From the NCBI GenBank assembly GCA_964632505.1, contig CAZWCE010000002.1, positions 248,001 through 312,000 on the forward strand: a stretch of DNA of 64,000 bases, in the 5' to 3' direction. Numbering within the stretch: position 1 is the stretch's first letter; every line of letters starts with the position of its first letter. The translations under genes and the position numbers were made by a program. The notes under the pieces were generated by a model, which searched no databases, was not told the DNA's origin, and saw only the letters and a list, made by a program, of their open reading frames with translations. This document shows positions 1 through 9,589 of the stretch, piece by piece. The stretch comes from CAZWCE01 sp964632505. Its GTDB lineage: Bacteria > Planctomycetota > Planctomycetia > Pirellulales > Thermoguttaceae.

Positions 1-1094
1 GACACCGCTCGGATCGTGCAGACACTCACTCCGAAGGTTTGACCGATTTCTCCTCGAACGACTATCTCGGTTTCGCCGGGCACCCTCGCTTGAAACGCGC
101 CATGCAGCAAGCCACCGATCGCTGGGGATGCGGCGCCGGAGCCTCTCCGCTGGTGACGGGATATACTGATGGCCATCAGAAGTTGGAAGAGACGATCGCT
201 CAATGGATGGACCGGGAAGCGGCCCTTTTGTTCGGTAGCGGGTACCTTGCCAACCTCGGCGTGCTCGGCACGCTGGCCGACAAGAATACCCTCGTCTTTG
301 CCGATCGAAAAGTGCACGCGAGTCTGCTCGACGGCATTCGACTAAGTGGTGCGAAACTCTTCCGATATCAGAGCGGCGACGCCGGCTCCCTCGAAAGGAT
401 GCTGCGACGGCAGGCGGAAAACAAGGCACGAAAGATCGTTCTCACCGAATCGGTCTTCAGTATGGATGGCCACCTCGCTCCGCTGGAAGAGATCGCCGCA
501 CTGGCCCGAGAGCATGCCGACCTGTGGATCGTCGACGAAGCCCATGCGATCGGCATTTTCGGCCGGCACGGCAGTGGTTGTTGTTCGGCGCTTTCCGCCG
601 ACCTCGGGCCCGACCTCCTGATCGGAACCGGAGGAAAAGCGCTGGGCTGCTATGGAGCATTCGTGGCTTGCGACGGAATAATGCGAAATTACTTGATCAA
701 TCACTGCCGATCGCTCATCTACTCGACGGCCTTGCCGGCACCGATCGCCGCCACCCTGACCGAAGCGATCCGCATGCTGGGCGAGCAGAACCCCGAGAAT
801 GCATTGGGCCTAGAATTGCAGCGGACCAGCCTCTCTTTTCGAAAAAAACTACGCCGGGTCGGGTTCGACCTACCACTCGCGCCGACGCCCATTGTTCCGA
901 TCCTCGTCGGAGGAGATCGCCCGACGCTCGCACTGGCCGAGACGCTTCGGAAAGAAGGTTTCCTGACCGTGGCGATTCGTCCCCCGACGGTTCCGGAAGG
1001 GACTTCCCGCCTGCGTCTCAGCCTCTCGCATCGACACACCGAAGAGCAACGGAACCGGTTGGTCGAGACGCTCGCTCGACACTGGAGGAGATGA
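1..1094 (+). CDS. bioF: 8-amino-7-oxononanoate synthase, 5' end outside window
   Basis: PLP enzyme that joins pimeloyl-ACP and L-alanine to give 8-amino-7-oxononanoate in biotin synthesis. The frame is open to the left edge, so the true start lies upstream; the TTG at 39 is only an internal codon just before the conserved N-terminal SSNDYLG motif. DEAHAIG (Asp codon 534-536) supplies the PLP-pyridine aspartate, and GTGGKALG (Lys codon 636-638) holds the Schiff-base lysine. The family usually has a Ser or Asn two residues before this Lys, where Gly stands here. The stop overlaps the next start as ATGA, so the gene is translationally coupled to the esterase and bioC that follow. Confidence 0.93.
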   Translation, partial: HRSDRADTHSEGLTDFSSNDYLGFAGHPRLKRAMQQATDRWGCGAGASPLVTGYTDGHQKLEETIAQWMDREAALLFGSGYLANLGVLGTLADKNTLVFADRKVHASLLDGIRLSGAKLFRYQSGDAGSLERMLRRQAENKARKIVLTESVFSMDGHLAPLEEIAALAREHADLWIVDEAHAIGIFGRHGSGCCSALSADLGPDLLIGTGGKALGCYGAFVACDGIMRNYLINHCRSLIYSTALPAPIAATLTEAIRMLGEQNPENALGLELQRTSLSFRKKLRRVGFDLPLAPTPIVPILVGGDRPTLALAETLRKEGFLTVAIRPPTVPEGTSRLRLSLSHRHTEEQRNRLVETLARHWRR

Positions 1095-1792
1095 TGCCGC
1101 ATTCATTTTTCTTGATTCCCGGCTGGGGAATGACCCCGACGATGTTCGATCCCCTGCTGAAACACCTGCCGTGCAACATGCCGGCTTTTTTCAATTGGAG
1201 CCGAATGACGGCCGCGGGTACGACGGAACATCGAAACGAGCTTCTCCAAATGGAAAACAGCATTTTCATCGGTTGGTCTCTCGGGGGAATGCTCGCCATG
1301 GAAGCCATCTTGCAAGGGAAGTTCCGTCCGAAGGGGCTGATTCTCTTGAACTCCTCGGGCACGTTTCTTGCTCGCGGGAAGGTCCCCGGCGCCAGTCCGC
1401 GGCTTCTCCGCGCCATGATGCTCAAGTTGAAGAAAACTCCGGAAGAGGTCCTTGGCGACTTCGCCGACCTGTGCTGTAGCGACACGCCGTCGGAAGAGTT
1501 TCGTCGTGTTTTGATCCAGCAGGCCGCTACGTTTTCCACCGAAAGCCTGGTCCAGGGGCTGGCGTACCTCCGGGAATTCGACCTGCTCGATCAACTCCCC
1601 GAACTCGATGTTCCCACACTTGTCCTTCACGGTCGGAGCGACGCCGTCATCCCGTTGGAGTCCGGCGCGTGGCTGGCCGAACGCCTCCAAGGGGCCACCT
1701 TCCATGCCGTTTCCGGCGACCATGCCTTGCCGTGGACGTCGCCCCAAAAGATCGCCGAACGAATCCTTCCGTTTCTCGATTCCTTGACATGA
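1091..1792 (+). CDS. BioH/BioG-like pimeloyl-ACP methyl ester esterase
   Basis: Alpha/beta hydrolase of 233 residues, probably the enzyme that removes the methyl group from pimeloyl-ACP methyl ester so that BioF can use the product. The nucleophile elbow is GWSLGG (Ser63), the acid is in HGRSDAVIP and the histidine in SGDHALPW near the C-terminus. It overlaps bioF and bioC by four bases (ATGA) on each side, which is the main argument for a role in biotin synthesis. A GGAGGAG ribosome site lies immediately before two adjacent ATGs (1091 and 1094); the second has the better spacing. BioH, BioG and BioV types cannot be told apart by eye, so no symbol is given. Confidence 0.82.
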   Translation: MMPHSFFLIPGWGMTPTMFDPLLKHLPCNMPAFFNWSRMTAAGTTEHRNELLQMENSIFIGWSLGGMLAMEAILQGKFRPKGLILLNSSGTFLARGKVPGASPRLLRAMMLKLKKTPEEVLGDFADLCCSDTPSEEFRRVLIQQAATFSTESLVQGLAYLREFDLLDQLPELDVPTLVLHGRSDAVIPLESGAWLAERLQGATFHAVSGDHALPWTSPQKIAERILPFLDSLT

Positions 1793-2580
1793 ATGCTCCC
1801 CCTTCCTCTTCCCACTCCTCTGCCGGTCATGATTCCCCTCCTTCCCGGGGATACGATCGCTGGGCGCACCTGCAACGTCGATCGGCCGAACGACTCTGCG
1901 AAATGCTCCCGAGAAAGATTTCCCCCCAACGAATCGTCGATCTGGGCTGCGGCACCGGACATCTTCTCGATCGACTCCAGCGCAGATTTCCTGAAGCACG
2001 GCTCCACGGGATCGATTTCGATCCTCGCAGGGTCGAGCAAGCCTCACGACGTTTTGCGTCGTCTACCCGGACGGACATTATCGGATCGGAAATCGAAGCT
2101 TTCCTCCTCGCGAACTCCTCCCCATTGGATCTGATCGTTTCGAACTTCGCTTTGCACTGGTCGAGCAATCCCGAAAGTCTCTTCCATGCAATCTCCGAAA
2201 CCCTCTCCGAAGGGGGGCATTTCGCCATGAGTGTTCCCGTGAGGGGGTCGCTGACCACCATCCATCCGCCGATGCGCCGCCTGGGTATTTCCGTTCCGAT
2301 CACCTTTTTTTCGCAAACATATTGGGAGAAACAGCTTGGCGGAAAGCTGGAGATCATCGAAGCGCGTTTGATCGATCTGATCCATTATTATCCTCTTGCC
2401 CATCAAGCCCTTGCCGCGGTTCATCGCACGGGGCTTCCGAGCCGTCGTTCCGATAAGAATCCTCTCCAGAGCTCCACCACCATGCGGCGATTGCTCGAGG
2501 CGATCCAAGAACAAAAACAAGATGGAGGCATTCCCGTGGGGTATCGAACCTGGCAGGCGGTCGCCCGAAAGCGACCATGA
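1789..2580 (+). CDS. bioC: malonyl-ACP O-methyltransferase
   Basis: SAM-dependent methyltransferase of 263 residues that caps malonyl-ACP to start pimeloyl synthesis. The family's N-terminal pattern YDRWAHLQRRSAERL is followed by the SAM motif I DLGCGTG and by SNFALHW in the post-motif region, all typical of BioC. The ATG at 1789 overlaps the esterase stop (ATGA) and is preferred over upstream in-frame codons that lie inside the esterase gene. With bioF and the esterase it gives both ends of the BioC-BioH pathway in one coupled unit. The order bioF, esterase, bioC is also found in other bacteria. Confidence 0.9.
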   Translation: MNAPPSSSHSSAGHDSPPSRGYDRWAHLQRRSAERLCEMLPRKISPQRIVDLGCGTGHLLDRLQRRFPEARLHGIDFDPRRVEQASRRFASSTRTDIIGSEIEAFLLANSSPLDLIVSNFALHWSSNPESLFHAISETLSEGGHFAMSVPVRGSLTTIHPPMRRLGISVPITFFSQTYWEKQLGGKLEIIEARLIDLIHYYPLAHQALAAVHRTGLPSRRSDKNPLQSSTTMRRLLEAIQEQKQDGGIPVGYRTWQAVARKRP

Positions 2581-2744
2581 CCCAGTCGCCTCAGGCCACC
2601 CATCTCCCCAGGCCTCCCATGTGTTTTTTGCGGGGATTCCAGGGCAAACGGCCAAAAAATGGCGTTGATTTTGTCTTCCAATTCGTTCACAATACCGCAA
2701 TCTTCGAGGAAGGAACCGATTGTCTATCAGGATGTGATTCCACT

Positions 2745-3878
2745 ATGAAAATCATCGACCGCTATCTACTGTTTCAGTTTTTCAAAACGCTCGTGCTCTG
2801 GTTCGCCAGTTTTGTCGGCGTTTACGTCATTTTCGACCTCTTCACGAATATGGAAGAACTGGTATCGGTGGCGAGCGACACCGGCGGCATTCTGCCCGTG
2901 CTTGGAAAATACTACTTTTTCAAAACCTTTTTGTTCTTCGATTCCATCTCCTCGATGTTGGTGGTCCTTTCGGCGATGGTCACCATCGCATGGATTCAGC
3001 GTCACAATGAATTGGCCGCGCTGATGGCCGCCGGCATCTCCCAGCTCCGCGTCGTGGCCCCCATCATTGCGGCGGCGGTCGGCGTCACGTTCCTGGCGAT
3101 GGCCTCCCGGGAACTGGTCATGCCGAAATATCGCGACGAGCTTGTCCGAACCCCCCAGAATTTCACGGGCAAAAAAGGGATGGAGATGAAAGCGACCTAC
3201 GACTATCAGAGGAACATTTATCTCCAGGGCGACCGGACCTTTCGCAACGAAAAGAGAATCAGTGATCCGAATTTCATCCTCCCCCGTCAAGTTTGCAAGT
3301 ACGGCCATTATCTTCAGGCCGAAAACGCTTACTTTCAGCTTCAGGATGAACATCACCCACCCGGCTATCTCCTCGACGGGGTCCGTGAACCGACGGAAAT
3401 ACTCCGCGAGCCGACCATCACGCTGGATGACCAACCGCTGATCATCACCCCGGAGAGTGAACCGGAATGGCTCGAGGAAGATCAATGCTTTGTCGTGACC
3501 GACGTCTCCTTCAACCACTTGGCGGAAAGCTACGCTTGGCGGGAGTACTCTTCCACGGCGGAGCTGATTCAGGGAGTATGGAACCCTAGTCTGAAGCTCG
3601 GTCCCGAGGTATACACCGCCATTCATTCCCGATTCGTCCGCCCTTTTCTCGACATCGCACTGCTTTTTCTGGGACTGCCGATCATCCTCTCGAAAAGCGA
3701 TCGCAACGTATTCAAGGCGATGGGAATCAGTGCCGGGCTGGTGATCGGATTCATCGCCCTGCAAATCGCCAGCAATTACTTCGGCACCACCTACGAGGTT
3801 CCCACGCTGGGAGCCTGGTTGCCGCTATTGATGGTGGTGCCGGTGGTGGTCTATCTGATCGACCAGATCAACTCTTGA
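2745..3878 (+). CDS. LptF/LptG (YjgP/YjgQ) family permease
   Basis: Inner-membrane protein of 377 residues of the family that, with LptB, extracts lipopolysaccharide and passes it to the periplasmic bridge. The N-terminal MKIIDRYLLFQFFKT and the following helix (about 12-33) are characteristic, and there is a second helix pair near 65-110. A periplasmic beta domain fills about 125-290 and three C-terminal helices follow (about 300-370). The start at 2745 removes an unlikely 56-residue extension, and AGGA lies 13 bases upstream. Only one member of the usual LptF/LptG pair is seen here, and which one cannot be told from sequence alone. It is 164 bp downstream of bioC with no visible functional link. 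Confidence 0.85.
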   Translation: MKIIDRYLLFQFFKTLVLWFASFVGVYVIFDLFTNMEELVSVASDTGGILPVLGKYYFFKTFLFFDSISSMLVVLSAMVTIAWIQRHNELAALMAAGISQLRVVAPIIAAAVGVTFLAMASRELVMPKYRDELVRTPQNFTGKKGMEMKATYDYQRNIYLQGDRTFRNEKRISDPNFILPRQVCKYGHYLQAENAYFQLQDEHHPPGYLLDGVREPTEILREPTITLDDQPLIITPESEPEWLEEDQCFVVTDVSFNHLAESYAWREYSSTAELIQGVWNPSLKLGPEVYTAIHSRFVRPFLDIALLFLGLPIILSKSDRNVFKAMGISAGLVIGFIALQIASNYFGTTYEVPTLGAWLPLLMVVPVVVYLIDQINS

Positions 3879-3925
3879 AGCCCGGGTGTTCCCACGGAAG
3901 TTCTCCCCCCGCCTGTTCGCGCCCC

Positions 3926-3955
3926 CTCACATCTCTCGCTGCCGATTGCTAGAAT
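3926..3955 (+). promoter_or_regulatory. putative purM promoter
   Basis: CTCACA (3926-3931), 18 bases, then TAGAAT (3950-3955). The TGC directly before TAGAAT makes an extended -10. It lies 135 bp before the purM start. Consensus match only. Confidence 0.4.
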
Positions 3956-4089
3956 AGAGAGTGAAGCCGCTCGATTCCCGTGGAAGGCGATCGCTTCCCG
4001 ACGAGGAATTCCCGGAAATTTCCCCCTCCCACATTTTCCGAAAATCAGCTCGACGAGATTCTCTTTTCGAGAAAGGGCAACGAACAACC

Positions 4090-5142
4090 ATGAAAAAGGC
4101 AACGTATCGAGATTCGGGAGTCGATCTGGATGTCTACGCGGAGTCGATGGCTCGCCTCCCCTCCTTGGTTTCCCAGACGTTCTCCCCCCGAGTGATGAAA
4201 CTCGACGGGGGGTTCGCCGGGCTGTTCCATCTGTTCGGGGAAGGGGCCGGTCGGAAAAAATATGAGGATCCCGTGTTGGTCAGTTGCACCGACGGAGTCG
4301 GGACGAAACTGAAAATCGCCACGATGGCCGATCGCCACGACACGATCGGTATCGATTTGGTCGCGATGAGTGTCAACGACGCCATCTGCTGCGGGGCAAC
4401 GCCCCTGTTTTTTCTCGATTATGTCGCCATGGACCGAGACGATCCCGAAAGGCTCGAACAGATCGTCACCGGCATCGTCCGAGGATGCGAAGCTTCGCAT
4501 TGCGCTTTGTTGGGTGGAGAAACGGCGATCATGCCCGATCTCTACCGCCCGGGCGAATACGACCTGGCCGGTTTTTGCGTCGGGGTGGCCGAACGGGCCG
4601 AGGTGATCGATGGTAAGCAGATTCAAGCCGGCGATCGGCTGATCGGCATCGCCTCCAGTGGATTGCATTCCAACGGATACAGTCTGGCCCGAAAAATCGT
4701 TTTCGAAATGGCCGGACTCGGTCTCGACGACCCTGTTCCCGAGACGGACAAAAACGTGGGAGAACTCCTGCTGGAGCCGACGAAAATATATGTCCGAGCG
4801 GTTTTGGATCTGCTCGAGAACCTGAAAGCCAACGATCAGGTGACCGGCATCGCCCACATCACCGGCGGCGGCTTGCATGAAAATCTTTCACGAATTCTCC
4901 CGTCGGCGCTCGGTGTCGCCATCGAGCGCGATTCCTGGCCGGTTCCGGAAGTGTTCTCCTGGCTCCAAAAATTGGGCAATGTAGAAACGGAAGAAATGCA
5001 CCGCGTCTTCAACGGGGGACTCGGCCTGGTCTTGGTCGTCCGTCCCGAGGCCTCCGCTCGGGCGTGTGAACTGCTCCAGGCCTCCGGGCATCTTTGTTAC
5101 GAAATCGGGCGAATCGTCCCGGACCAAACCGAAAAGCGATGA
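4090..5142 (+). CDS. purM: phosphoribosylformylglycinamidine cyclo-ligase (AIR synthetase)
   Basis: ATP-dependent cytosolic enzyme of 350 residues that closes the imidazole ring in step five of purine synthesis. The family motifs are complete: YRDSGVDLD at the N-terminus, DGVGTKLK, GIDLVAMSVND, the GGETA segment, SSGLHSNGYSL and the C-terminal THITGGG-like AHITGGGL and FNGGLGLVLVV. Length is normal. The start at 4090 gives the usual N-terminus; upstream in-frame codons back to 3961 would add 43 residues unlike the family. No other pur gene is next to it, so it appears to be a single-gene unit. Confidence 0.95.
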   Translation: MKKATYRDSGVDLDVYAESMARLPSLVSQTFSPRVMKLDGGFAGLFHLFGEGAGRKKYEDPVLVSCTDGVGTKLKIATMADRHDTIGIDLVAMSVNDAICCGATPLFFLDYVAMDRDDPERLEQIVTGIVRGCEASHCALLGGETAIMPDLYRPGEYDLAGFCVGVAERAEVIDGKQIQAGDRLIGIASSGLHSNGYSLARKIVFEMAGLGLDDPVPETDKNVGELLLEPTKIYVRAVLDLLENLKANDQVTGIAHITGGGLHENLSRILPSALGVAIERDSWPVPEVFSWLQKLGNVETEEMHRVFNGGLGLVLVVRPEASARACELLQASGHLCYEIGRIVPDQTEKR

Positions 5143-5790
5143 ATCGATCCGGCCGTCCCCCCTGAAGGGACAGCTTCGAAGGCAAAAAAACCACAACCCC
5201 TTCTGCAATAACCACTTACAACCATCCCCCTCGCTTTAAGATCATATCGTATTTGCCCCATGCCCTCACCACAAGCCGCTTTGCGACCGTTTTTCTCTTT
5301 TTTCTGGAGTGAAGGGAATTAGAATAGAATTAAGGATGAAATCCCCATCGCATCCCAATATATAGGGCATCAGGTGATTTCACCTCCTTTTCGTCATCAT
5401 TTTCACGATTGTTATTGGATGTCGTTCGCTTGAGTCTCCGGTTCTTCCGAGAAACCGGGAGCCTATTGTCCCTCCTTGGCGTTTCGGCACCAACCACCTT
5501 ATGAAGCTGTCGCCAGGCTCCCTACTTTCGGTCCATCAGTAAGGGAAATGGAGTAACGGGTTTTACGGCTCGGTTCTCTTTTTTCGACCTTGAAAAAAAG
5601 GTCGCTTCCCCAAAGAGACCTGTCCGGTGAACCCGTTCTTTTCCCATTGGGTACAAGAGTCCCATTGGGTACAAGAGCCGGGGCGGACGTCGTCGTACGA
5701 TCATTACGGAAACCGTTCAGCCGAAACGAATGGGGGCAGATTCCAAAAAGGTGGAATCCCCTATTTCTACGCCAACTTTCATCATCCTCC
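5143..5790. other. 648-bp intergenic region before the giant exported proteins
   Basis: AT-rich in its first half. It contains small dyads: GTCCC/GGGAC around 5157-5172, AGGTGA/TCACCT around 5370-5384, CTCCGGTT against AACCGGGAG near 5436-5462, and CGACCTT/AAGGTCG near 5584-5604. Two overlapping TAGAAT hexamers (5320-5330) could be a -10 region but lack a good -35. A tandem 18-bp duplication lies at 5643-5678. The frame of the downstream gene stays open from 5590, but that extension shows no protein-like composition, so I treat the region as non-coding leader. Confidence 0.5.
5643..5678 (+). repeat. tandem 18-bp duplication
   Basis: The unit CCCATTGGGTACAAGAGT (5643-5660) is followed at once by a second copy with one change in its last base (5661-5678). 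It lies in the leader of the next gene and would keep frame if that stretch were translated. Confidence 0.85.
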
Positions 5791-8700
5791 ATGAACCATT
5801 CATCCGTTCTTATATCGAAAAACCGAATTCTCAGGAGATCAAGAAACGGATTCCTGCCTTCCCCGGCTGCGCCGGCGTTCGGGAGCCTCCTCCTGCTGTT
5901 GCTCTGTCTCGGCTTTTCCGCACAGGGGCAGGAGGAGACGAAGTCCCCCGGCACCGACTCGCTTTCCTCGCCACCGATCCGTTCACATTCGAAAGTCGGC
6001 GGCCCCGGCGGGGATCTCTCCTCGTCGCCCCGTCCCTCATCGGCCAAGGAACGGACGAATGTCTCCTACGATGGCGTCGAACAGGCTCCGATCGACATCT
6101 ACCTGAAGGACCAGGGGGGAAATCTGATTTTCCTTCCCAACTTCCCCTTGGAAAACCTCGACGAAATCTACCGATCGAAAAACCATCAAGACGACGTCCC
6201 CGATTACGTTTTGCAATTACTGGCCGAAGGAAAAGTCGAAAAGGGCTACGCGAGGATCCAGCTCCATTTCCGACTCTTTGCGCAAGACAAGCCGACGTTG
6301 GTCATCCCCCTACGTATGCCCGAGGGAGTACTCCAGCTTCCCACGGAGGAACCCTCGGAATTGTCGGAGCTGGTGGAATATCGAGGTCCCGGCAAGTGCC
6401 GCCTTTTCTTCGATCAAAATCAAGGGGGGTATGTATGCCGTATCCGCCAAAAGGAGCTTTCTTCGACCGAAGCTCCGGCGCCCCTCGGGGAAACATCAGA
6501 AGAGGCAGAGGCCGAGTCCTCTCTTTCAGACGATCCTGAGCCGCCCGCCGACGACTCGTCCGACGAAGCAGCAGAAGCCCCCGACGAGGCAGATACCACC
6601 GACGACGACTTCGCTCCCCAGCCTACAGAAGCGGCCCAAACCGATGGACAATACCACGAGATCATTTTCGAACTCTGTTTTCCCGTCAAATCGGTCGGTG
6701 AGGAAGAGTCGCATTTGACCCTTACTTTTCCTCATGCAATCAGCTCGGAACTGAAGCTCGAGGTCCCGCTTCCCGATGCGATCGCGGAAGTGAACCGCGG
6801 CGTGATCCTGCAGACGCAATCCCATTTGAGCTCTGCCCATACCATGTTCACCATCAGCGGTGTCCAAGACCGTTTCGAGTTTCAGTGGCGGAAATCGCAA
6901 ACCGCACGGAACGAAGTCCACACCATGCTCCAAGTGAAGGACGCGATCATCACGGCGATATTGAGCAACCGCGAGGCGAATTTCGAAGCGGTGCTTCCCG
7001 TACAGAGTTATGGCGGCACATTCGACCATTTCCGAGTCCGACTGCCTTCCGGCGCTTCCTGGATTCCCGAAAATTACGACGACTATTCCGTGCATGAGAT
7101 CACCAAGAACGGCGACGCGGGGCAAGGAAGTATTCTGGAAGTGCGTCTCCCCGAAAAGACCGATCAAACCGTTTACGTTCACTTGAAGGCCCGGGGCGCC
7201 CTGCCTCCGGAAAACCCCGGGGGATGGTATGAACTCGGAGGCTTCGAGGTCCTCGAGGCGAAAAAACAGTACGGCAAGATCGCCGTCGGCACGCTCGACG
7301 ATTGGCGTTTGCAATGGAAAATCGTACGGGGGGTCCGTGTCGACGACCTTCGTCACGAAGACTTTCCCGAGGAGCATCTCCCCGAATCGTTCCTAGAAGA
7401 CCAGCTCACCGCCGGCTTCGAGTACTACAGTCAGCCCTGTTCGTTGAAGGCCCAAGTCGTTTTGCGACAAACCAATATCAACGTCAAACCGGAATATCAG
7501 ATCAGCATCAATAAAGGACAAATCACGCTGGAAGGGCGGTTGACCTACCAGGTGCACGGCGCGGAGACCAATCAGATGATCATCGACATGCCCGGCTGGC
7601 TGTCCCCCGAGGTCGGTCCGGCAAACATCGTGGATCTCGATGCCTCGTCTTCGCTCGATGACTCCGGTCGATTGACGGTCCCACTGCTCGTTCCTTCGAA
7701 GGGGACCATCCAGATCGACTTGAAGGCCTACCGAAAGATGGATCCGGAATCGGAGACGATTCGCCTGGAAATGCCACGTCCGGAGGCCGACTGGTTCGGC
7801 CCCGCCTCCATCGCCATTCTCCCCGCGGACAACGTCGAACTGACCCCCGAAACCGAAAACATTCAGGGCATGACGCGAAAGGTTCGCAAATCATTGCCGC
7901 TGGAGCTGGAACTCCCCGAGCGTCAAAACGCTCCGCTCTTCTACCAACAGGAGTCGCAGGACGCCACCTTCGTGGCCAACATCACGTTCCATCGGCAGCA
8001 AATCGACGTCGCCTCCAAAGCCGAAGTGCGCATGAACATGGGCCGGGAACAAATCCTCCAGACGCTCACTTACAACATCGCCTATGAACCGATCGATCGG
8101 TTGACGTTGCTGGTTCCCAAGGAACTCGACGAGAGCGGCCACTGGCAGGTTTCGCTCGACAGTTTACCCTTGACACCGCAATCCATACCAGGAAACGCAT
8201 CACTGCAAGAGGGAACCTCCCCCCAGACGGATTATGTCCGCAAGCGGATCTCCTTGCGCCAGGCCCGCATCGGCTCCTGCGTTCTCTCGATCCGTTCCAG
8301 TTTCGACCCGATCGAACTCCAACCGGAAATGACCATCCCGGTGCATGTCCCGTTGATCATGCCCGAGGAAGGAACCCTGACCGAAAACGAAGTCGCCGCC
8401 GTGGTGCCCCCCGGCGTGAATGTTCAGTTGATCGGCGGATCGGACGAACCCTGGAAGCCGCAAAAAGAACAGTTCAGTGAAAACAATCCCGGTTCTTCCG
8501 GGAGCCGGGTTTTCGTATCGGAAAAACGACAGTTCGACATTCCCTTGGGCGTCTACCTTGCCGACCGCGATGTCCTCGGCGTCACCGGCGTGCAGCGAGC
8601 CTGGATTCAGTCCTGGTTCCTGGGACCTGACCGCGTCGACCGAGTGGTCTATCGGCTGACCACCGACCGCGCCAATTTGCGCGTCCAACTCCCCTCCGGT

Positions 8701-9579
8701 GTCGATCTCAGAAAAATCACCGGAACCCTGGATGGACAGCCCCTGGATTCCTCTGAAATCGATTCCGAGAATATTCTGACCATTCCGTTTCCCCCCTTCA
8801 CCCAACAAAGCGAACACTTGCTCGAAATCTGGTATCAGGTGCCCGATCAGTCCATCCATCGTTCCCCTTTCCGGGTAGAACTTCCGCGTCTGCTCGACGA
8901 CACCTGGGTCCGGAGAATGTACTGGCAGGTCATCTTGCCGAAATATCATCATCTGGCCGGGTTCAGTGAGAACCTCACCTCGGAGTTCCAATGGGGCTGG
9001 AAGGGAGCTTTCTGGGGGAGAGTCCCCGGGATGTCGCAGGAGGAATTGGAGGCCTGGGTGGGAGCCGAAAAAATGGATCCGGTGCCGCAAGGAACCAGCC
9101 GCTATCTGTTCAGCAGCATGGGCGCGATCGAACAACCGGAACTGAGACTCGTCCAGCGATCCACGATCGTCCTGGTGGTCAGCAGCATCGCGTTGATTCT
9201 CGGTTTATTGATCATCTACTTCCCAGCGTTGCGCTACCCTGGGATCCTCTTTGTCCTCGGCATCCTCCTGGTCGCGGCGATTGCCTTTCGCCCGGCACCG
9301 GCCTTGTTGGTCGCGCAGGCGTCGGGCATCGGGATCTTCATGGCTTTGTTGGGTGGTTATCTTTTCCGAATCTTTTCTCGGAAGGAGAGATGGGGAAAGG
9401 TCCTCGAATCGGTCCCCACGGAAAGTTCCTACGGGAGCCGCAAGATTCCGATCGATTCCTCCGACGTGGAAGAGGATGCGTCGGATCCGTCCGGAGCCCC
9501 CAACGCGCCTTACGAACGTGTCCATTCGACGGTTTCCAATTACGATGACGCCGAGCCTCCTCCTCACTACGAGACCTGA
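5791..9579 (+). CDS. giant exported membrane-anchored protein, module 1 (unknown function)
   Basis: 1262 residues, not a family I recognise. The start at 5791 gives a basic N-region and a leucine-rich core (about 28-45) ending before QGQEE, a Sec-type signal. A very acidic, Ser/Ala/Pro-rich linker (about 231-287) breaks a large extracytoplasmic part that looks rich in beta strands. About 170-280 residues before the membrane is a pattern QRAWI ... LEIWYQV ... ELPRLL ... W that recurs in the next protein. The C-terminus has three hydrophobic helices (about 1123-1195) and a 65-residue charged tail, probably cytosolic. The next gene starts 10 bp later, so the two are surely co-transcribed. It may be a scaffold or surface protein; function is unknown. 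Confidence 0.8.
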   Translation: MNHSSVLISKNRILRRSRNGFLPSPAAPAFGSLLLLLLCLGFSAQGQEETKSPGTDSLSSPPIRSHSKVGGPGGDLSSSPRPSSAKERTNVSYDGVEQAPIDIYLKDQGGNLIFLPNFPLENLDEIYRSKNHQDDVPDYVLQLLAEGKVEKGYARIQLHFRLFAQDKPTLVIPLRMPEGVLQLPTEEPSELSELVEYRGPGKCRLFFDQNQGGYVCRIRQKELSSTEAPAPLGETSEEAEAESSLSDDPEPPADDSSDEAAEAPDEADTTDDDFAPQPTEAAQTDGQYHEIIFELCFPVKSVGEEESHLTLTFPHAISSELKLEVPLPDAIAEVNRGVILQTQSHLSSAHTMFTISGVQDRFEFQWRKSQTARNEVHTMLQVKDAIITAILSNREANFEAVLPVQSYGGTFDHFRVRLPSGASWIPENYDDYSVHEITKNGDAGQGSILEVRLPEKTDQTVYVHLKARGALPPENPGGWYELGGFEVLEAKKQYGKIAVGTLDDWRLQWKIVRGVRVDDLRHEDFPEEHLPESFLEDQLTAGFEYYSQPCSLKAQVVLRQTNINVKPEYQISINKGQITLEGRLTYQVHGAETNQMIIDMPGWLSPEVGPANIVDLDASSSLDDSGRLTVPLLVPSKGTIQIDLKAYRKMDPESETIRLEMPRPEADWFGPASIAILPADNVELTPETENIQGMTRKVRKSLPLELELPERQNAPLFYQQESQDATFVANITFHRQQIDVASKAEVRMNMGREQILQTLTYNIAYEPIDRLTLLVPKELDESGHWQVSLDSLPLTPQSIPGNASLQEGTSPQTDYVRKRISLRQARIGSCVLSIRSSFDPIELQPEMTIPVHVPLIMPEEGTLTENEVAAVVPPGVNVQLIGGSDEPWKPQKEQFSENNPGSSGSRVFVSEKRQFDIPLGVYLADRDVLGVTGVQRAWIQSWFLGPDRVDRVVYRLTTDRANLRVQLPSGVDLRKITGTLDGQPLDSSEIDSENILTIPFPPFTQQSEHLLEIWYQVPDQSIHRSPFRVELPRLLDDTWVRRMYWQVILPKYHHLAGFSENLTSEFQWGWKGAFWGRVPGMSQEELEAWVGAEKMDPVPQGTSRYLFSSMGAIEQPELRLVQRSTIVLVVSSIALILGLLIIYFPALRYPGILFVLGILLVAAIAFRPAPALLVAQASGIGIFMALLGGYLFRIFSRKERWGKVLESVPTESSYGSRKIPIDSSDVEEDASDPSGAPNAPYERVHSTVSNYDDAEPPPHYET

Positions 9580-9589
9580 CGCCGATAAG

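Noticed and set aside
1103..2047. Minus-strand open frame of 314 codons
   Set aside because: Antisense to the esterase and bioC genes; Arg/Gly-rich shadow frame.
5590..5790. N-terminal extension of the first giant protein
   Set aside because: The frame is open, but the added residues are Arg/Pro-rich, would bury the signal peptide and include the 18-bp tandem repeat.
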